A stretch of DNA of 64,000 bases from Marivita cryptomonadis (GCF_002115725.1 NZ_JFKD01000005.1:173341-237340); one strand, 5' to 3'. Positions 37,265 through 46,513 are shown, counted from the stretch's first letter. Numbers and translations are program-made. Notes: a model not told the origin generated them from the sequence alone.

Positions 37265-38164
37265 ATGAGCGCTCGGATCATCGACGGAAAGGCCTTTGCT
37301 GCGACAGTGCGCGGGAAGGTGGCAGATCACGTGGCCCGGTTGAAATCCGATCACGGCATCACGCCGGGACTGGCGGTTGTGCTCGTGGGTGAAGACCCGG
37401 CAAGCGAGGTCTATGTCGCGGCCAAGCATAAACAAACGGTCGAGGTTGGCATGGCATCGTTCGAGCACAAGCTGCCTGCGGACGTGTCCGAGGCTGATCT
37501 GTTTGCCCTGATCGACCAGTTGAACGCAGATCCCAATGTGCATGGCATCCTGTGCCAGTTCCCGGTGCCAGATCATCTGGATGAACGTGCTGTTGTCGCG
37601 CGGATTGATCCGGCCAAGGACGTGGACGGGTTGAGTGTGGTCAACGCCGGTCTTCTGGCCAGTGGCGAAAAGGGGCTGGTGTCCTGCACGCCGCTGGGGT
37701 GTCTTATGCTGCTTCGCGACCAGATCGATGCCATGTCGGGGCTGGACGCCGTTGTGATCGGGCGGTCAAACCTGTTCGGCAAGCCGATGGCGCAATTGCT
37801 GCTGCAGGAAAACTGCACCGTGACCATCGCACATTCGCGTACCAAGGATCTGGCGGCTGTCTGCCGTCGTGCGGATATTCTTGTTGCAGCGGTGGGCCGG
37901 GCCGAGATGGTCAAAGCCGACTGGGTCAAGCCCGGTGCGACTGTGATCGACGTGGGCATCACCCGCATCCCGCATCCCGATAGACCGGGCGCGACCAAGC
38001 TATTGGGTGATGTTGATTTTGCGCAGGTGTCCAAGGTCGCTGGCGCGATTACTCCGGTGCCGGGCGGGGTGGGGCCGATGACGATCGCCTGTCTGCTGGC
38101 CAATACCCTGACCGCATGCTGCAGGGCGCTTGGGGTGACAGAGCCCGAAGGCCTTACAGCATAG
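37265..38164 (+). CDS. folD: Methylene-THF dehydrogenase / methenyl-THF cyclohydrolase
   Basis: ATG 37265 is preceded by AAGGA and gives 299 residues, the normal size. Motifs include [13 protein letters not shown] with the catalytic lysine, [14 protein letters not shown], the NADP-binding [17 protein letters not shown] and the C-terminal [11 protein letters not shown]. It interconverts 5,10-methylene-THF and 10-formyl-THF and works with Fhs encoded upstream. A short terminator follows. Confidence 0.97.
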   Translation: MSARIIDGKAFAATVRGKVADHVARLKSDHGITPGLAVVLVGEDPASEVYVAAKHKQTVEVGMASFEHKLPADVSEADLFALIDQLNADPNVHGILCQFPVPDHLDERAVVARIDPAKDVDGLSVVNAGLLASGEKGLVSCTPLGCLMLLRDQIDAMSGLDAVVIGRSNLFGKPMAQLLLQENCTVTIAHSRTKDLAAVCRRADILVAAVGRAEMVKADWVKPGATVIDVGITRIPHPDRPGATKLLGDVDFAQVSKVAGAITPVPGGVGPMTIACLLANTLTACCRALGVTEPEGLTA

Positions 38165-38170
38165 GGAGAC

Positions 38171-38191
38171 GCCGGGCGCTTGCCCGGCTTT
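38171..38191 (+). terminator. Rho-independent terminator after folD
   Basis: GCCGGGC (38171-38177), a four-base loop and GCCCGGC (38182-38188) followed by four T; it abuts the stop codon of the agmatinase-family gene on the other strand. Confidence 0.85.
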
Positions 38192-38192
38192 T

Positions 38193-39137
38193 CTATTTCT
38201 GGGCCTTGGGCAGTACGCAAAGCATCTCAAACAGCAGGTTCGATGCGATCAAGGCAGTGTTGCCCGTGATGTCGAACGGTGGCGACACTTCGACCAGGTC
38301 CCCGCCGACAAGGTTTAACCCTGCGCAACCCCGCACGATTTCCAACGCCTGCCACGTGCTGAGACCGCCCATCTCGACCGTGCCTGTACCCGGGGCAAAG
38401 GCGGGATCGAGACTGTCGATGTCATAGCTGAGATAGACTGGCGCATCGCCGATCTTTTCGCGGATGTCTGCCATGAGCGGGGCCAGCGATTTGTACCAGC
38501 ATTGTTCGGCAGGGATCACCGTCCAGCCCTGATCGCGCGCCCAGTTCCAGTCGTCCGGTGAATATCCTGATCCGCGCAGGCCGATCTGCCAGACCTTGTT
38601 GTTTTGCAGGCAGCCTTCCTCCCATGCGCGGCGGAAGGGGGTGCCGTGGGCTTCTTTCTCGCCGAACATTTCGTCGCTGGTGTCTGCATGAGCGTCGACA
38701 TGGATTAACGCGACAGGCCCGTGCTTTTCCTTGATCGCGCGCAGGATCGGCCATGTCAGAGTGTGATCGCCGCCTAGTGTCAGGGGGATCGTGCCGTGTT
38801 CCAGAATCTCGCGGTATTTGTCGGTGATGATGCCGATGGTTTTTTTCAGATCGAAGGTGTTGACCGCGACATCGCCAATGTCCGCCACCTGCATACATTC
38901 GAACGGTGCCGCGCCGGTCGCCATGTTAAAAGGGCGGATCATGCGGCTTTCTTCACGGATCTGGCGTGGGCCTAACCGGGTGCCAGGGCGGTTCGATGTG
39001 CCGTGATCCATCGGGATGCCGACAAAACAGGCGTCGAGTCCCTCAGCCGTGGGTTGCGCGGGCAAGCGCATCATTGTGTTGGGGCCAGAAAACCGGGGGG
39101 AGTCGTTGCCGCCTAAGGGCTGATTGTATGTCGGCAT
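38193..39137 (-). CDS. speB: Agmatinase-family ureohydrolase
   Basis: The 314-residue protein has all arginase-family manganese motifs: LTLGGDHTLTW, HVDAHADT and SYDIDSLDPAFAPGTGT. By family it hydrolyses agmatine to putrescine and urea in the cytoplasm; closely related enzymes act on guanidinobutyrate or other guanidino compounds, and sequence alone does not settle which. It stands alone, upstream of a thioesterase gene on the same strand with 11 bp between. Confidence 0.88.
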   Translation of the reverse strand: MPTYNQPLGGNDSPRFSGPNTMMRLPAQPTAEGLDACFVGIPMDHGTSNRPGTRLGPRQIREESRMIRPFNMATGAAPFECMQVADIGDVAVNTFDLKKTIGIITDKYREILEHGTIPLTLGGDHTLTWPILRAIKEKHGPVALIHVDAHADTSDEMFGEKEAHGTPFRRAWEEGCLQNNKVWQIGLRGSGYSPDDWNWARDQGWTVIPAEQCWYKSLAPLMADIREKIGDAPVYLSYDIDSLDPAFAPGTGTVEMGGLSTWQALEIVRGCAGLNLVGGDLVEVSPPFDITGNTALIASNLLFEMLCVLPKAQK

Positions 39138-39148
39138 TTACTACTCCT

Positions 39149-39562
39149 TCAAAGGTCGACAGGCATCATGGTGCCGATGAGACAGGCGATATGGCGCTCG
39201 GTGCCATCGGTTTCGGCATAGACATCAGAGGCCACAACGATCAAGCGGCGTCCGGGTTTGATCACCCGGCCACGGGCGATCAGACGATCGCCAATGGCCG
39301 GGGCCAGCAAGTTGATTTTAATCTCTGCGGTGACAACTTCCTGATGGTCGGGGATCAGGGTCAGGGCGGCATAGCCTGCTGCGCTGTCGCCGATGGAGAA
39401 GGTCAGACCGGCATGACCAAAGCCCTGCTGCTGGCGAGACCCCGGCAGAATCGGGGCAATGATTGTCACAGTGCCTTGGCCGGTTTCGATCAGTTCGGCG
39501 CCGAAGGTGGCCATCATGGATTGACTGTCAAAGCTGGCTTGAATGCGGGGGTTCGTAGTCAT
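39149..39562 (-). CDS. PaaI-family thioesterase
   Basis: ATG 39562 gives 137 residues; there is no clear ribosome-binding site, and a TTG ten codons earlier is the alternative. The hot-dog fold is seen in QQQGFGHAGLTFSIGDSAAGYAAL followed by VVTAEIKINLLAPAIGDRLIARGRVI. It should hydrolyse an acyl- or aryl-CoA; substrate unknown. It lies between pdeM and the agmatinase gene with short spacers, so the three may be one transcript. Confidence 0.85.
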   Translation of the reverse strand: MTTNPRIQASFDSQSMMATFGAELIETGQGTVTIIAPILPGSRQQQGFGHAGLTFSIGDSAAGYAALTLIPDHQEVVTAEIKINLLAPAIGDRLIARGRVIKPGRRLIVVASDVYAETDGTERHIACLIGTMMPVDL

Positions 39563-39588
39563 GCGAAACAGTGAGCATGCCGCGCAGG

Positions 39589-40269
39589 TCAAGACAAGAG
39601 GGCGCGGCCTGGCATAGGGATTTTACACGGCGTCGGCCCGGTCAGGATGGCTTCAGCCGTGGGGGACATCAGGCGTGTCAGGGCAGGGTCGTGGCTGTGT
39701 AACCCGCCGGTGAAGGCACCATAGGCGGGAAGGATCAAACGAGTTGTATCAAACAGGAAACACGGGCGCGTCAGAGCCCGGCCTCTTAGCGAGAGCGTGG
39801 CTTTGGGGTGGTAATGCCCCGAGACCTCGCCCGGTATTGGGGTGGTTTCTGCGATATGGCGAAAGGTGAGTGGGCCGACCGTGAGGCTGTGCCGGTGTGT
39901 GCCGCCAAGCTGAACGGGACCGGGGTCGTGGTTGCCTTCGATCCAGACCCAATCAACACCCGCTTGCAGCGTTGTCAGGGTCAGGAGGTCGGAGTCGGGC
40001 AGGGCTGTTTGAAGCGTCGGTGCATCAAAGCTGTCGCCAAGACAGATCACGCGGCGAGCATCGGTGCTATCAAGGTCGTTGGACAGACGCGTGAGTGTTT
40101 CGGTTGTTTCATACGGCGGCAGTTGCGCGCCACCAAAGCGAGCGGCACGAGCGGATTTTCCCAAGTGCAGGTCGGATACGACAAGCAGGGTTTGCGCCGG
40201 CCAATAAAGCGCGCCCGAGGGTAGGGCGTGCAAGGTTTCGGAGCGAAAAGAAAACTCTAGCGTGTTCAT
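39589..40269 (-). CDS. pdeM: Ligase-associated DNA-damage-response endonuclease PdeM
   Basis: ATG 40269 gives 226 residues. It is a metallophosphoesterase with VVSDLHLGKSARA, ICLGDSFDAP, IEGNHDPG and EVSGHYHPKATL, matching the PdeM group. PdeM is usually encoded beside an Lhr-type helicase and a DNA ligase; neither is near here, so its partners, if any, are elsewhere. It probably cleaves phosphodiesters with two metal ions. Confidence 0.85.
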   Translation of the reverse strand: MNTLEFSFRSETLHALPSGALYWPAQTLLVVSDLHLGKSARAARFGGAQLPPYETTETLTRLSNDLDSTDARRVICLGDSFDAPTLQTALPDSDLLTLTTLQAGVDWVWIEGNHDPGPVQLGGTHRHSLTVGPLTFRHIAETTPIPGEVSGHYHPKATLSLRGRALTRPCFLFDTTRLILPAYGAFTGGLHSHDPALTRLMSPTAEAILTGPTPCKIPMPGRALLS

Positions 40270-40320
40270 GATTTGTTCATCGCCCGACCGTAGGCTATTG
40301 GCAAGGGCCAATGGCCCCTG

Positions 40321-41307
40321 TCACAGCATGGCGGGCACCACCTGATCGGGCGGGCGGTGTCCGTCGGCGAATGTTTTGACGTTGATGATGACTTTCTCGC
40401 CCATCTCTAGGCGGCCTTCCTGGGTGGCCGACCCCATGTGGGGGAGCATGACAACATTCGGCATGTTGCGCAGTTCGGGATTGCCGCGATGGCCGTGTTC
40501 GTAGACGTCAAGGCCTGCGCCTGCCAATTCGCCTGTCTTGAGCATGCGGGTCAGGGCATTTTCGTCGATCACCTCTCCGCGCGAGGTGTTCACGATCACT
40601 GCGCTGGGTTTGAGCAGTTTCAAACGCCGTGCATTAAGAAGGTGAAAGGTCGACGGCGTGTGCGGGCAATTGACGGATAGAACGTCCATACGTGCGACCA
40701 TCTGGTCGAGGCTTTCCCAATAGGTCGCTTCAAGCGCGTCTTCTATTTCGGGACGCAGGCGGCGCCGGTTGTGATAGTGGATTTGCATGCCAAACGCCTT
40801 GGCGCGGCGGGCAACGGCCTGTCCGATGCGGCCCATGCCAAGGATTCCCAAACGGCGTCCACCCAGACGACCACCAAGGAATGCGGTCGGGGCCCAGCCT
40901 TGCCAATCGCCGGTCTGCATAACGCTGAGGCCTTCCTGAAGGCGGCGTGTGACGCTCAGCATCAGGGCAAGCACCATGTCGGCTGTGTCTTCAGTGACGA
41001 CACCGGGCGTGTTCGATACAAGAATGCCACGGCTGCGGGCGGTGTCGACGTCGATATGATCAACGCCAGCGCCGAAATTAGCGATCAGGCGCAGACGCTC
41101 TCCGGCTTGGCCGATCAGGCCCGCGTCGATCCGGTCTGTGACAGTTGGAACCAGAACATCCGCCTCTTTCACCGCCTCTATCAGTTCGGCTTGCGTCATC
41201 GGCGCGTCACTGTCACGAAGACGGACGTCGAACAGTTCTTTCAGGCGCGTTTCGACGGCGTCCGGCAAACGTCGCGTGACGACAACACTCAGACGTTTTG
41301 ATGACAT
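40321..41307 (-). CDS. D-isomer-specific 2-hydroxyacid dehydrogenase (glyoxylate/hydroxypyruvate reductase type)
   Basis: ATG 41307 gives 328 residues. The NAD(P)-binding motif GGRRLGILGMGRIGQAVARRAKAFGM, the catalytic Arg in VNTSRGEVIDENAL, the Glu in DVYEHGH... and the His in VMLPHMGSATQEGR are all present. It most resembles GhrB/GyaR-type enzymes that reduce glyoxylate or hydroxypyruvate. It is divergent from the SH3 protein gene. Confidence 0.9.
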   Translation of the reverse strand: MSSKRLSVVVTRRLPDAVETRLKELFDVRLRDSDAPMTQAELIEAVKEADVLVPTVTDRIDAGLIGQAGERLRLIANFGAGVDHIDVDTARSRGILVSNTPGVVTEDTADMVLALMLSVTRRLQEGLSVMQTGDWQGWAPTAFLGGRLGGRRLGILGMGRIGQAVARRAKAFGMQIHYHNRRRLRPEIEDALEATYWESLDQMVARMDVLSVNCPHTPSTFHLLNARRLKLLKPSAVIVNTSRGEVIDENALTRMLKTGELAGAGLDVYEHGHRGNPELRNMPNVVMLPHMGSATQEGRLEMGEKVIINVKTFADGHRPPDQVVPAML

Positions 41308-41425
41308 GCTTTCGCTCCCACTACTTCCCCGGCGTGTCAGGTTTTGGCACAGTGTCCCAAAGCCGCGGCAGGCACAAGAACCTGCCGTGAAAAACCAAAA
41401 AACCAAGCAAATTGAGGCGCATCAC

Positions 41426-41947
41426 ATGAGCTGGCTTTCGTTCCGGACGTTGACGGGCAAATCCGTGGCCGTTGCATTGATCGTGGGGATGCTAAGTGCT
41501 GCGCCTGCGGTCGCTGCAGAACGTGGATCGGTGACCAATCTGCCGCTGCCGCGCTTTGTTTCAATGAAGGCCAGCGAAGGCAATGTGCGCCGCGGGCCTT
41601 CGCTGTCCCATCGAATCGACTGGGTCTACAAGCGCCGCAACATGCCCCTGCAGATCACAGCCGAACACGGCCATTGGCGGCGGGTGCAGGACCGCGATGG
41701 CGCGGGCGGCTGGGTGCATTACTCGCTGCTTTCGGGTGTCCGCACTGCGATTGTCGAAGTTGACTTGCTCAACCTTCATGCACGGCCGGACCCGGCGTCG
41801 CCTGTCAACGCGCAGCTGTCCTTGGGTGTTGTGGCCGAACTGCGCCAATGCCAATCCGAATGGTGTGAACTCTCGGCCGGTGGTTACCGCGGCTGGGCGC
41901 GGAAAGGCGCCTATTGGGGGGTCCAGCCGAACGACGTGTTCGAATAG
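41426..41947 (+). CDS. Exported bacterial SH3-domain protein
   Basis: ATG 41426 gives 173 residues with a signal peptide ending near AAPAVAA-ERG. Two SH3-like repeats follow: SEGNVRRGPSLSHRIDWVYKRRNMPLQI with GGWVHYSLLSG, then VDLLNLHARPDPASPVNAQLSLGVVAEL with GYRGWARKGAYWGV. Such proteins sit in the periplasm and may bind cell wall or act as envelope factors. It ends 20 bases from the Hint gene on the opposite strand. Confidence 0.88.
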   Translation: MSWLSFRTLTGKSVAVALIVGMLSAAPAVAAERGSVTNLPLPRFVSMKASEGNVRRGPSLSHRIDWVYKRRNMPLQITAEHGHWRRVQDRDGAGGWVHYSLLSGVRTAIVEVDLLNLHARPDPASPVNAQLSLGVVAELRQCQSEWCELSAGGYRGWARKGAYWGVQPNDVFE

Positions 41948-41967
41948 GCAGCCTGCGGTCGGGCGGA

Positions 41968-43032
41968 TCAGGCTGCCCGATGAATCAGGATCGCGGCTTC
42001 GGATGACGACAGGTTTCGGCGGGCATAAGTGCCATAGCCTTGTGGGTTGTATTCAACGTCAGGCAGCATCTCTTGCAGACGCACCCGGTCAGACGCGTCT
42101 AGCGTGGACAGGGCGGCATTCGCGGGGTGGAAGCTCTCTGATTCAACACCGTTTGCAAACAGGATCTCATGCTGCGGCAAGAGCATGTGGACATAGGTGA
42201 TCTCGCGCACGTTCAGGTCGACTGACACTCGGTCGTGGTCCACAAGATCGCGGGCGGCCACCAGAACCTCGGGCGTGTTGAAAAGGTCCATTGCGACGCG
42301 GCCCTTGATCAGCATGCGGTGTTCCGGAGAGACCAAGAGGTCTTCGTCAGGTTCATCAAGCCCAAACAGCCCGGCTCGGATACGGATCGGGCGTAGTCTC
42401 GGCATCGCAAAGAGCCGGGCTCCGCTCATCCGGCGTTGTCCCATCCATTGGATCGGCTGTGCGCCGTTGTCCTTGGTTTGGACGTGGTCACCTTCGCGCA
42501 GGTCTTCGATCAGCTTGATGCCATCCGGTGTGAGTATGCGGGTGCCGGGGGTAAAGCAGATCACCGCACCTTGGTGTTCTGCCTCGCTTTGGGTGATGAC
42601 GTTGGTCAGGGACGCGTGCACAACCCACAAATCACAATTGCGGGGTGGCAGCGCGTTGAAGAACATCAACAAAGGCGGTTTGCGGGTCCCGGACTCGATC
42701 ATCGTGGCGGTATATGTGCTGTGACCATCGGTCAGCACGAAACACTTGTCAGCAACCGGATGGTCAATCGAGACCGTTGTCAGATCATTGGTCTGTTCGA
42801 TGGCCGCACCAACCAGCCGCCGCACCATGCGCGCGGCACGTTTGCGTCTGTCTGCCTCACCCTCTGCATCGTCCAGTCGCAGCAGATCGTTGGGGCCATC
42901 GACGCGGACGGCCTCACCTTCCCAACCCCATGTCACACCGACCTTCAGGAAATCGACCGGAGCCGACTGAAGCGTGTCTATAGTTGTCTGCGACCAGGAG
43001 ATGACGAACGTGCCATTGTAAGCCGTTCCCAT
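41968..43032 (-). CDS. Hint-domain (hedgehog/intein-like) protein
   Basis: The 354-residue protein has an unfamiliar N-terminal half (1-157) and then a Hint module starting at Cys 159: VICFTPGTRILTPDGIKLIEDLREGDHV, a WMGQRRMSG strand, the conserved SPEHRMLIKG (His 238), and the ANGVESESFHPANA motif of the bacterial Hint_2 group. Hint modules self-process by N-S acyl shift at the first cysteine. There is no signal peptide, no repeat toxin region and no obvious C-terminal nucleophile, so cleavage product and role are unknown. These proteins are abundant in roseobacters. Confidence 0.85.
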   Translation of the reverse strand: MGTAYNGTFVISWSQTTIDTLQSAPVDFLKVGVTWGWEGEAVRVDGPNDLLRLDDAEGEADRRKRAARMVRRLVGAAIEQTNDLTTVSIDHPVADKCFVLTDGHSTYTATMIESGTRKPPLLMFFNALPPRNCDLWVVHASLTNVITQSEAEHQGAVICFTPGTRILTPDGIKLIEDLREGDHVQTKDNGAQPIQWMGQRRMSGARLFAMPRLRPIRIRAGLFGLDEPDEDLLVSPEHRMLIKGRVAMDLFNTPEVLVAARDLVDHDRVSVDLNVREITYVHMLLPQHEILFANGVESESFHPANAALSTLDASDRVRLQEMLPDVEYNPQGYGTYARRNLSSSEAAILIHRAA

Positions 43033-43185
43033 ATTCCTGTATGCCTGCTCTCTTTAGTTTTATTTTTTATCTAAAGATTAACTGTCGTTGAAAACGTTTG
43101 CAGGCAAAATTTCGCCGTGCCGCAGCAAGGCGGTAAATTAGTTGAGTACCGTGATTCTTGAGCAACGGATTACGTTGCGGAAGCG

Positions 43186-44247
43186 TTATTCTGCAGGGTT
43201 GAAACCGACGATCAGTTGGCGAAGTCCAAGGGCGGCGCCTGCGAAAATGGCAAGAAACGTCACTGGCGCGCTGAAGGCGAGCATCGAAAACGCGCTGATC
43301 CCTTGGCCGACTGTGCAGCCCAATGCGATCACCGCCCCAGCGCCCATAAGTGCCGCGCCAAAGATTTGACGGCGCAATTCGCGTGGGTCTTCGCAGGCTT
43401 CCCAACGAAAATGACCTTTGATCAGAGACCCGATGAACGCGCCGAACCAGACACCTGCGACAGACCCAACAGCAAAGCTGATAGGTTGCGCCGACCCGAT
43501 CATCCACCACATGATGCTTTCACCCAATGGTGCGGCAAAGCTGTGCGAGACCACCGGAAGCGCTTCGAACCCGGTGTTTGCAACCCACGATGTGCCTGCC
43601 CAGCCACTGATGATGGCGATGCCGACGACACCAGCCCAGAGAGCTGACTTGGGGCTTTCCGCAAAGGCGCGTGAACTGACCGAGAGGACCAGCAAGGCCA
43701 GTCCGATGGTCAGCCCAATAGCGGTCGAGGACATACCGGTCCAATTGGCGGTCGCGTGTGCGATTCCCGGTGGCACATCGCCCGGAAGGACTGGGCTTTG
43801 TGGGAAAAGCATACCACGCAGAGGGGCCAAAGGGCCGCTGAGGACGACATAGGTCGACACGCCCATCACCAACACGATGACAAAGCTGCGCAGATCACCG
43901 CCGCCCAATCGAGCCACCGCGCCGTAGCCACAATTGCCCGCAAGCGCCATGCCATAGCCGAACATCAACCCGCCGATGACAGAGGCCCATGGCAGCCAGT
44001 TGATCGAGAGGTAATAGGTTGTTCCTGCCTCGACGATTCCCGCGCCCATCAGGCCGAAACTGCCGATAATCGCCGTGCCGATGGCGATGCCCCACATCCG
44101 GATGCGCGTGTCTGATCCGCCGTAAAGCAAGTCTTCGATTGCGCCCAAGGTGCAGAAACGGCCCAGTCTGGCGGCCAGCCCCAGAAGGACACCTCCAAAC
44201 AATCCGACAGCGGCCACAAGAATGTGCTCCGGAACGCTCTCCAGCAT
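43186..44247 (-). CDS. soxT: YeeE/YedE-family transporter of the sox locus (SoxT)
   Basis: ATG 44247 follows GGGAGGA and gives 353 residues with about nine membrane segments. Cysteine motifs are LGRFCTLGAIED, ALAGNCGYGAVARLGGG and ALGCTVGQGISAFSMLAFSAPV, typical of sulfur-compound permeases of this family. Its place beside soxR, as in other alphaproteobacterial sox loci, supports SoxT, presumed to move a sulfur species across the inner membrane. It shares a strand with soxR and soxS, with 81 bp before it. Confidence 0.88.
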   Translation of the reverse strand: MLESVPEHILVAAVGLFGGVLLGLAARLGRFCTLGAIEDLLYGGSDTRIRMWGIAIGTAIIGSFGLMGAGIVEAGTTYYLSINWLPWASVIGGLMFGYGMALAGNCGYGAVARLGGGDLRSFVIVLVMGVSTYVVLSGPLAPLRGMLFPQSPVLPGDVPPGIAHATANWTGMSSTAIGLTIGLALLVLSVSSRAFAESPKSALWAGVVGIAIISGWAGTSWVANTGFEALPVVSHSFAAPLGESIMWWMIGSAQPISFAVGSVAGVWFGAFIGSLIKGHFRWEACEDPRELRRQIFGAALMGAGAVIALGCTVGQGISAFSMLAFSAPVTFLAIFAGAALGLRQLIVGFNPAE

Positions 44248-44328
44248 GTGCTGTCCTCCCAAGACAGGCTCCCTTGGCAAGTATGCGATCAGCGCGATGT
44301 GAGAGCAAGGAAAGAGTGAGGCGCGAAC

Positions 44329-44664
44329 TCAGTCGTCTTTGCAGAAAAGATCATAGACGCATTCCAGCATCTTGCGTGGCCGGTCGTCAGCGAGGCGATA
44401 GTAGATGGTTTTGCCGTCGCGTCTGGGGATGACCAAACCTTCAAGCCGCAACCGGGACAGTTGTTGCGATACCGCAGCCTGACGGGCAGCCAGCAGCTCT
44501 TCGAGCTCGGTCACGGATTTTTCACCGGTCACAAGGTGGCACAGGATCATCAGGCGACCTTCGTGGCTGATCGCTTTCAGGAAGTTCGACGCAGTTGTGG
44601 CCTTGTCGACGATACGGTCGAGTTCGTCTTCGTTCAGATCTGGACTGAGCTGGGGAAGTGCCAT
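44329..44664 (-). CDS. soxR: ArsR-family repressor SoxR of the sox genes
   Basis: The 111-residue protein has a winged helix-turn-helix (ATTASNFLKAISHEGRLMILCHL, then RQAAVSQQLSRLRLEGLVIPRRDGKTIYYRL). Cysteines are at 42, 102 and 108. Cys 42 and Cys 108 fit the pair used by SqrR/BigR-type repressors to sense persulfide through a polysulfide bridge. Known SoxR proteins of Paracoccus-type bacteria repress sox genes by binding the soxS-soxV and soxW-soxX spacers; matching sites are present here. It lies nine bases after soxS, so it is probably expressed from the same autoregulated promoter. Confidence 0.93.
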   Translation of the reverse strand: MALPQLSPDLNEDELDRIVDKATTASNFLKAISHEGRLMILCHLVTGEKSVTELEELLAARQAAVSQQLSRLRLEGLVIPRRDGKTIYYRLADDRPRKMLECVYDLFCKDD

Positions 44665-44673
44665 GCCGTGCCT

Positions 44674-45078
44674 CTAGTTCCTGACCGTTTCAGTCCCGGT
44701 GGACGTTGCGAAATCCGTATTGTCCTCCAGCAGCTTTGTCAGCAGCGGCCAGAAGAAGTCTTCGCCGGGATACCCTTCGATACGTGCCTGTTCTTGGCCG
44801 TTGTCTATCAGAACAAATGTCGGTGTGAAAAGCACGCGGCGCGCGTAAGTGATGCCTTCGGGTGGGCCCTGACGCAAATCTGCCCGAATAAGAGGCGCAA
44901 ATTTGCCTTCATCCGTCTTGGGATAAGCAGGACCGATTTCCGCATCCCAACGTTCGCAATAGATGCAGCCCGGCTGTTCGACCATCACCAGGTACGGCTC
45001 GGCCAAGGCCGTCGCGGGCCATGTCGGTCCAACCAAGACAGCAGCGGCAAGCGCAAGAGCATTCAGGGCATTCATCAT
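44674..45078 (-). CDS. soxS: Periplasmic thioredoxin SoxS
   Basis: A 134-residue protein (a second ATG is one codon in) with a signal peptide ending near ATALA-EPYLV and a thioredoxin active site EQPGCIYCERW, followed by the cis-Pro region VLFTPTFVLIDNG. SoxS keeps SoxYZ active by reducing oxidised SoxY, with electrons from SoxV. It is divergent from soxV across a 69-bp operator region. Confidence 0.92.
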   Translation of the reverse strand: MMNALNALALAAAVLVGPTWPATALAEPYLVMVEQPGCIYCERWDAEIGPAYPKTDEGKFAPLIRADLRQGPPEGITYARRVLFTPTFVLIDNGQEQARIEGYPGEDFFWPLLTKLLEDNTDFATSTGTETVRN

Positions 45079-45111
45079 TCACCAATTGACGGCGTCATAA
45101 CAAAACACTTA

Positions 45112-45134
45112 ATTTGAATATGTGAATAATTCAA
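45112..45134. promoter_or_regulatory. SoxR-like operator between soxS and soxV
   Basis: ATTT-N8-GAAT at 45112-45127, sharing the TGTGAAT right half with the soxX site, overlaps a wider inverted repeat TTGAAT-N9-ATTCAA (45114-45134). It sits in the 69-bp divergent spacer and so can control both soxS-R and soxV. Confidence 0.6.
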
Positions 45135-45147
45135 GGAATCTCCGTCC

Positions 45148-45885
45148 ATGTTCGATATTTCTTTCGCGGGCGCGGCTCTTGCGGGGATCCTGAGCTTCTT
45201 TACGCCCTGCATCCTGCCGATGGTGCCGTTCTACCTGTGCTACATGGCCGGGATTTCCATGAATGAGCTCAAGGGCGAAGAAGACGTACCGCAAGGGATC
45301 GCATGGAACCTCGTTTTGTCAGCGTGTTTGTTCGCGCTCGGCGTTACCACGATTTTCGTATTGCTTGGCATGGGCGCAACAGCCGTTGGCCAGGCCTTTG
45401 CAGATTTCCGTGAACCTTTGCGCTATGTAGCGGCGGCGGTGTTGCTCGGGTTTGGTCTTCACTTTCTTGGCGTTGTGCGAATCCCGATCCTCTACCGCGA
45501 AGCGCGGGTCGAGGCGAAAACCGAACCCACCACGCTGGTCGGAGCCTATGTGATGGGCTTGGCCTTTGGGTTCGGCTGGACGCCTTGCGTGGGCCCGGCA
45601 TTGGCGTCGATCCTGATGATCGCCGGGGGGATGGGGGATATCTTCCAAGGCGGATTGCTCTTATTTGTATACGGGATCGGCATGACCGCACCCTTTGTGG
45701 TCGCGGCCTTATTTTCTGGCCCGTTCCTGCGCTGGACGGCCCGCAACCGCAGTTTTCTGGGCTATGCCGAAAAGGTCATGGGCGGCATGTTGATCCTGTT
45801 CGCGGTTCTAATCGCGACCGATACTGTGAACCTGATCGCGGATGCCATGCTACGGTGGTTTCCGAATTGGTCATCGCTGGGATGA
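45148..45885 (+). CDS. soxV: CcdA/DsbD-type thiol-electron transporter SoxV
   Basis: A 245-residue membrane protein with six helices. The paired cysteines are in LSFFTPCILPMVPFYLC (first helix) and FGWTPCVGPALASILM (fourth helix), as in CcdA. It passes electrons from cytoplasmic thioredoxin to periplasmic SoxS and SoxW. Start has AAGGAATC upstream; soxW follows after 26 bp. Confidence 0.95.
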   Translation: MFDISFAGAALAGILSFFTPCILPMVPFYLCYMAGISMNELKGEEDVPQGIAWNLVLSACLFALGVTTIFVLLGMGATAVGQAFADFREPLRYVAAAVLLGFGLHFLGVVRIPILYREARVEAKTEPTTLVGAYVMGLAFGFGWTPCVGPALASILMIAGGMGDIFQGGLLLFVYGIGMTAPFVVAALFSGPFLRWTARNRSFLGYAEKVMGGMLILFAVLIATDTVNLIADAMLRWFPNWSSLG

Positions 45886-45911
45886 CCGCCAACTGAGGAG
45901 GAGGAAGGAAG

Positions 45912-46490
45912 ATGAAACATTTTCTGGGCGGCGCACTGGCGCTTCTGATGGCGCTTCCGGTGGCGGCGGCAGAGCTTGGAGATGATGGTCTGCACAAGCA
46001 ACCTTGGATGCGCGATACGTTCAAGGACTTGCGCGAAGACCTTGAGGAAGCCAACGCCGAAGGCAAGCGGCTGGTCCTGTTTTTTGAACAGCGTGGATGC
46101 ATCTACTGCTCGAAGATGCATGAAGAGGTGTTTTCGGACGCGACGGTCAGTGACTTCATCGCAGAGACCTATTTTGTCGTGCAGTTGAACCTGCATGGCG
46201 ACATCGAAGTCACGGATTTCGACGGCGAAGTCATGTCCGAAAAAGACATGGCCCGAAAGTGGCGGGTGCTGTTCACGCCGAACATCGTTTTCCTTCCCGA
46301 AGAGGTTCCGGAGGGCGAAAACGCGCTAGAAGCGTCCGTCGCGGTCATGCCCGGAGCCTTTGGCAAAGGGACAACACTGGACATGTTCACCTGGGTTGCC
46401 GAAAAGCGGTATCTACTTGAAGGTGAAGAGGATTTTCAGAGATACCATGCGCGCATGATCCAGGAAAGAAGCAACGGAAGCACGGACTGA
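45912..46490 (+). CDS. soxW: Periplasmic thioredoxin SoxW
   Basis: The 192-residue protein has a signal peptide (MALPVAAA) and a thioredoxin fold with active site EQRGCIYCSKMHEEV and cis-Pro region WRVLFTPNIVFLPEE. It takes electrons from SoxV; its partner in other bacteria is less clear than that of SoxS. GGAGGAGG precedes the start. Confidence 0.92.
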   Translation: MKHFLGGALALLMALPVAAAELGDDGLHKQPWMRDTFKDLREDLEEANAEGKRLVLFFEQRGCIYCSKMHEEVFSDATVSDFIAETYFVVQLNLHGDIEVTDFDGEVMSEKDMARKWRVLFTPNIVFLPEEVPEGENALEASVAVMPGAFGKGTTLDMFTWVAEKRYLLEGEEDFQRYHARMIQERSNGSTD

Positions 46491-46513
46491 TCCTGCGACA
46501 TTCATACTCAATT

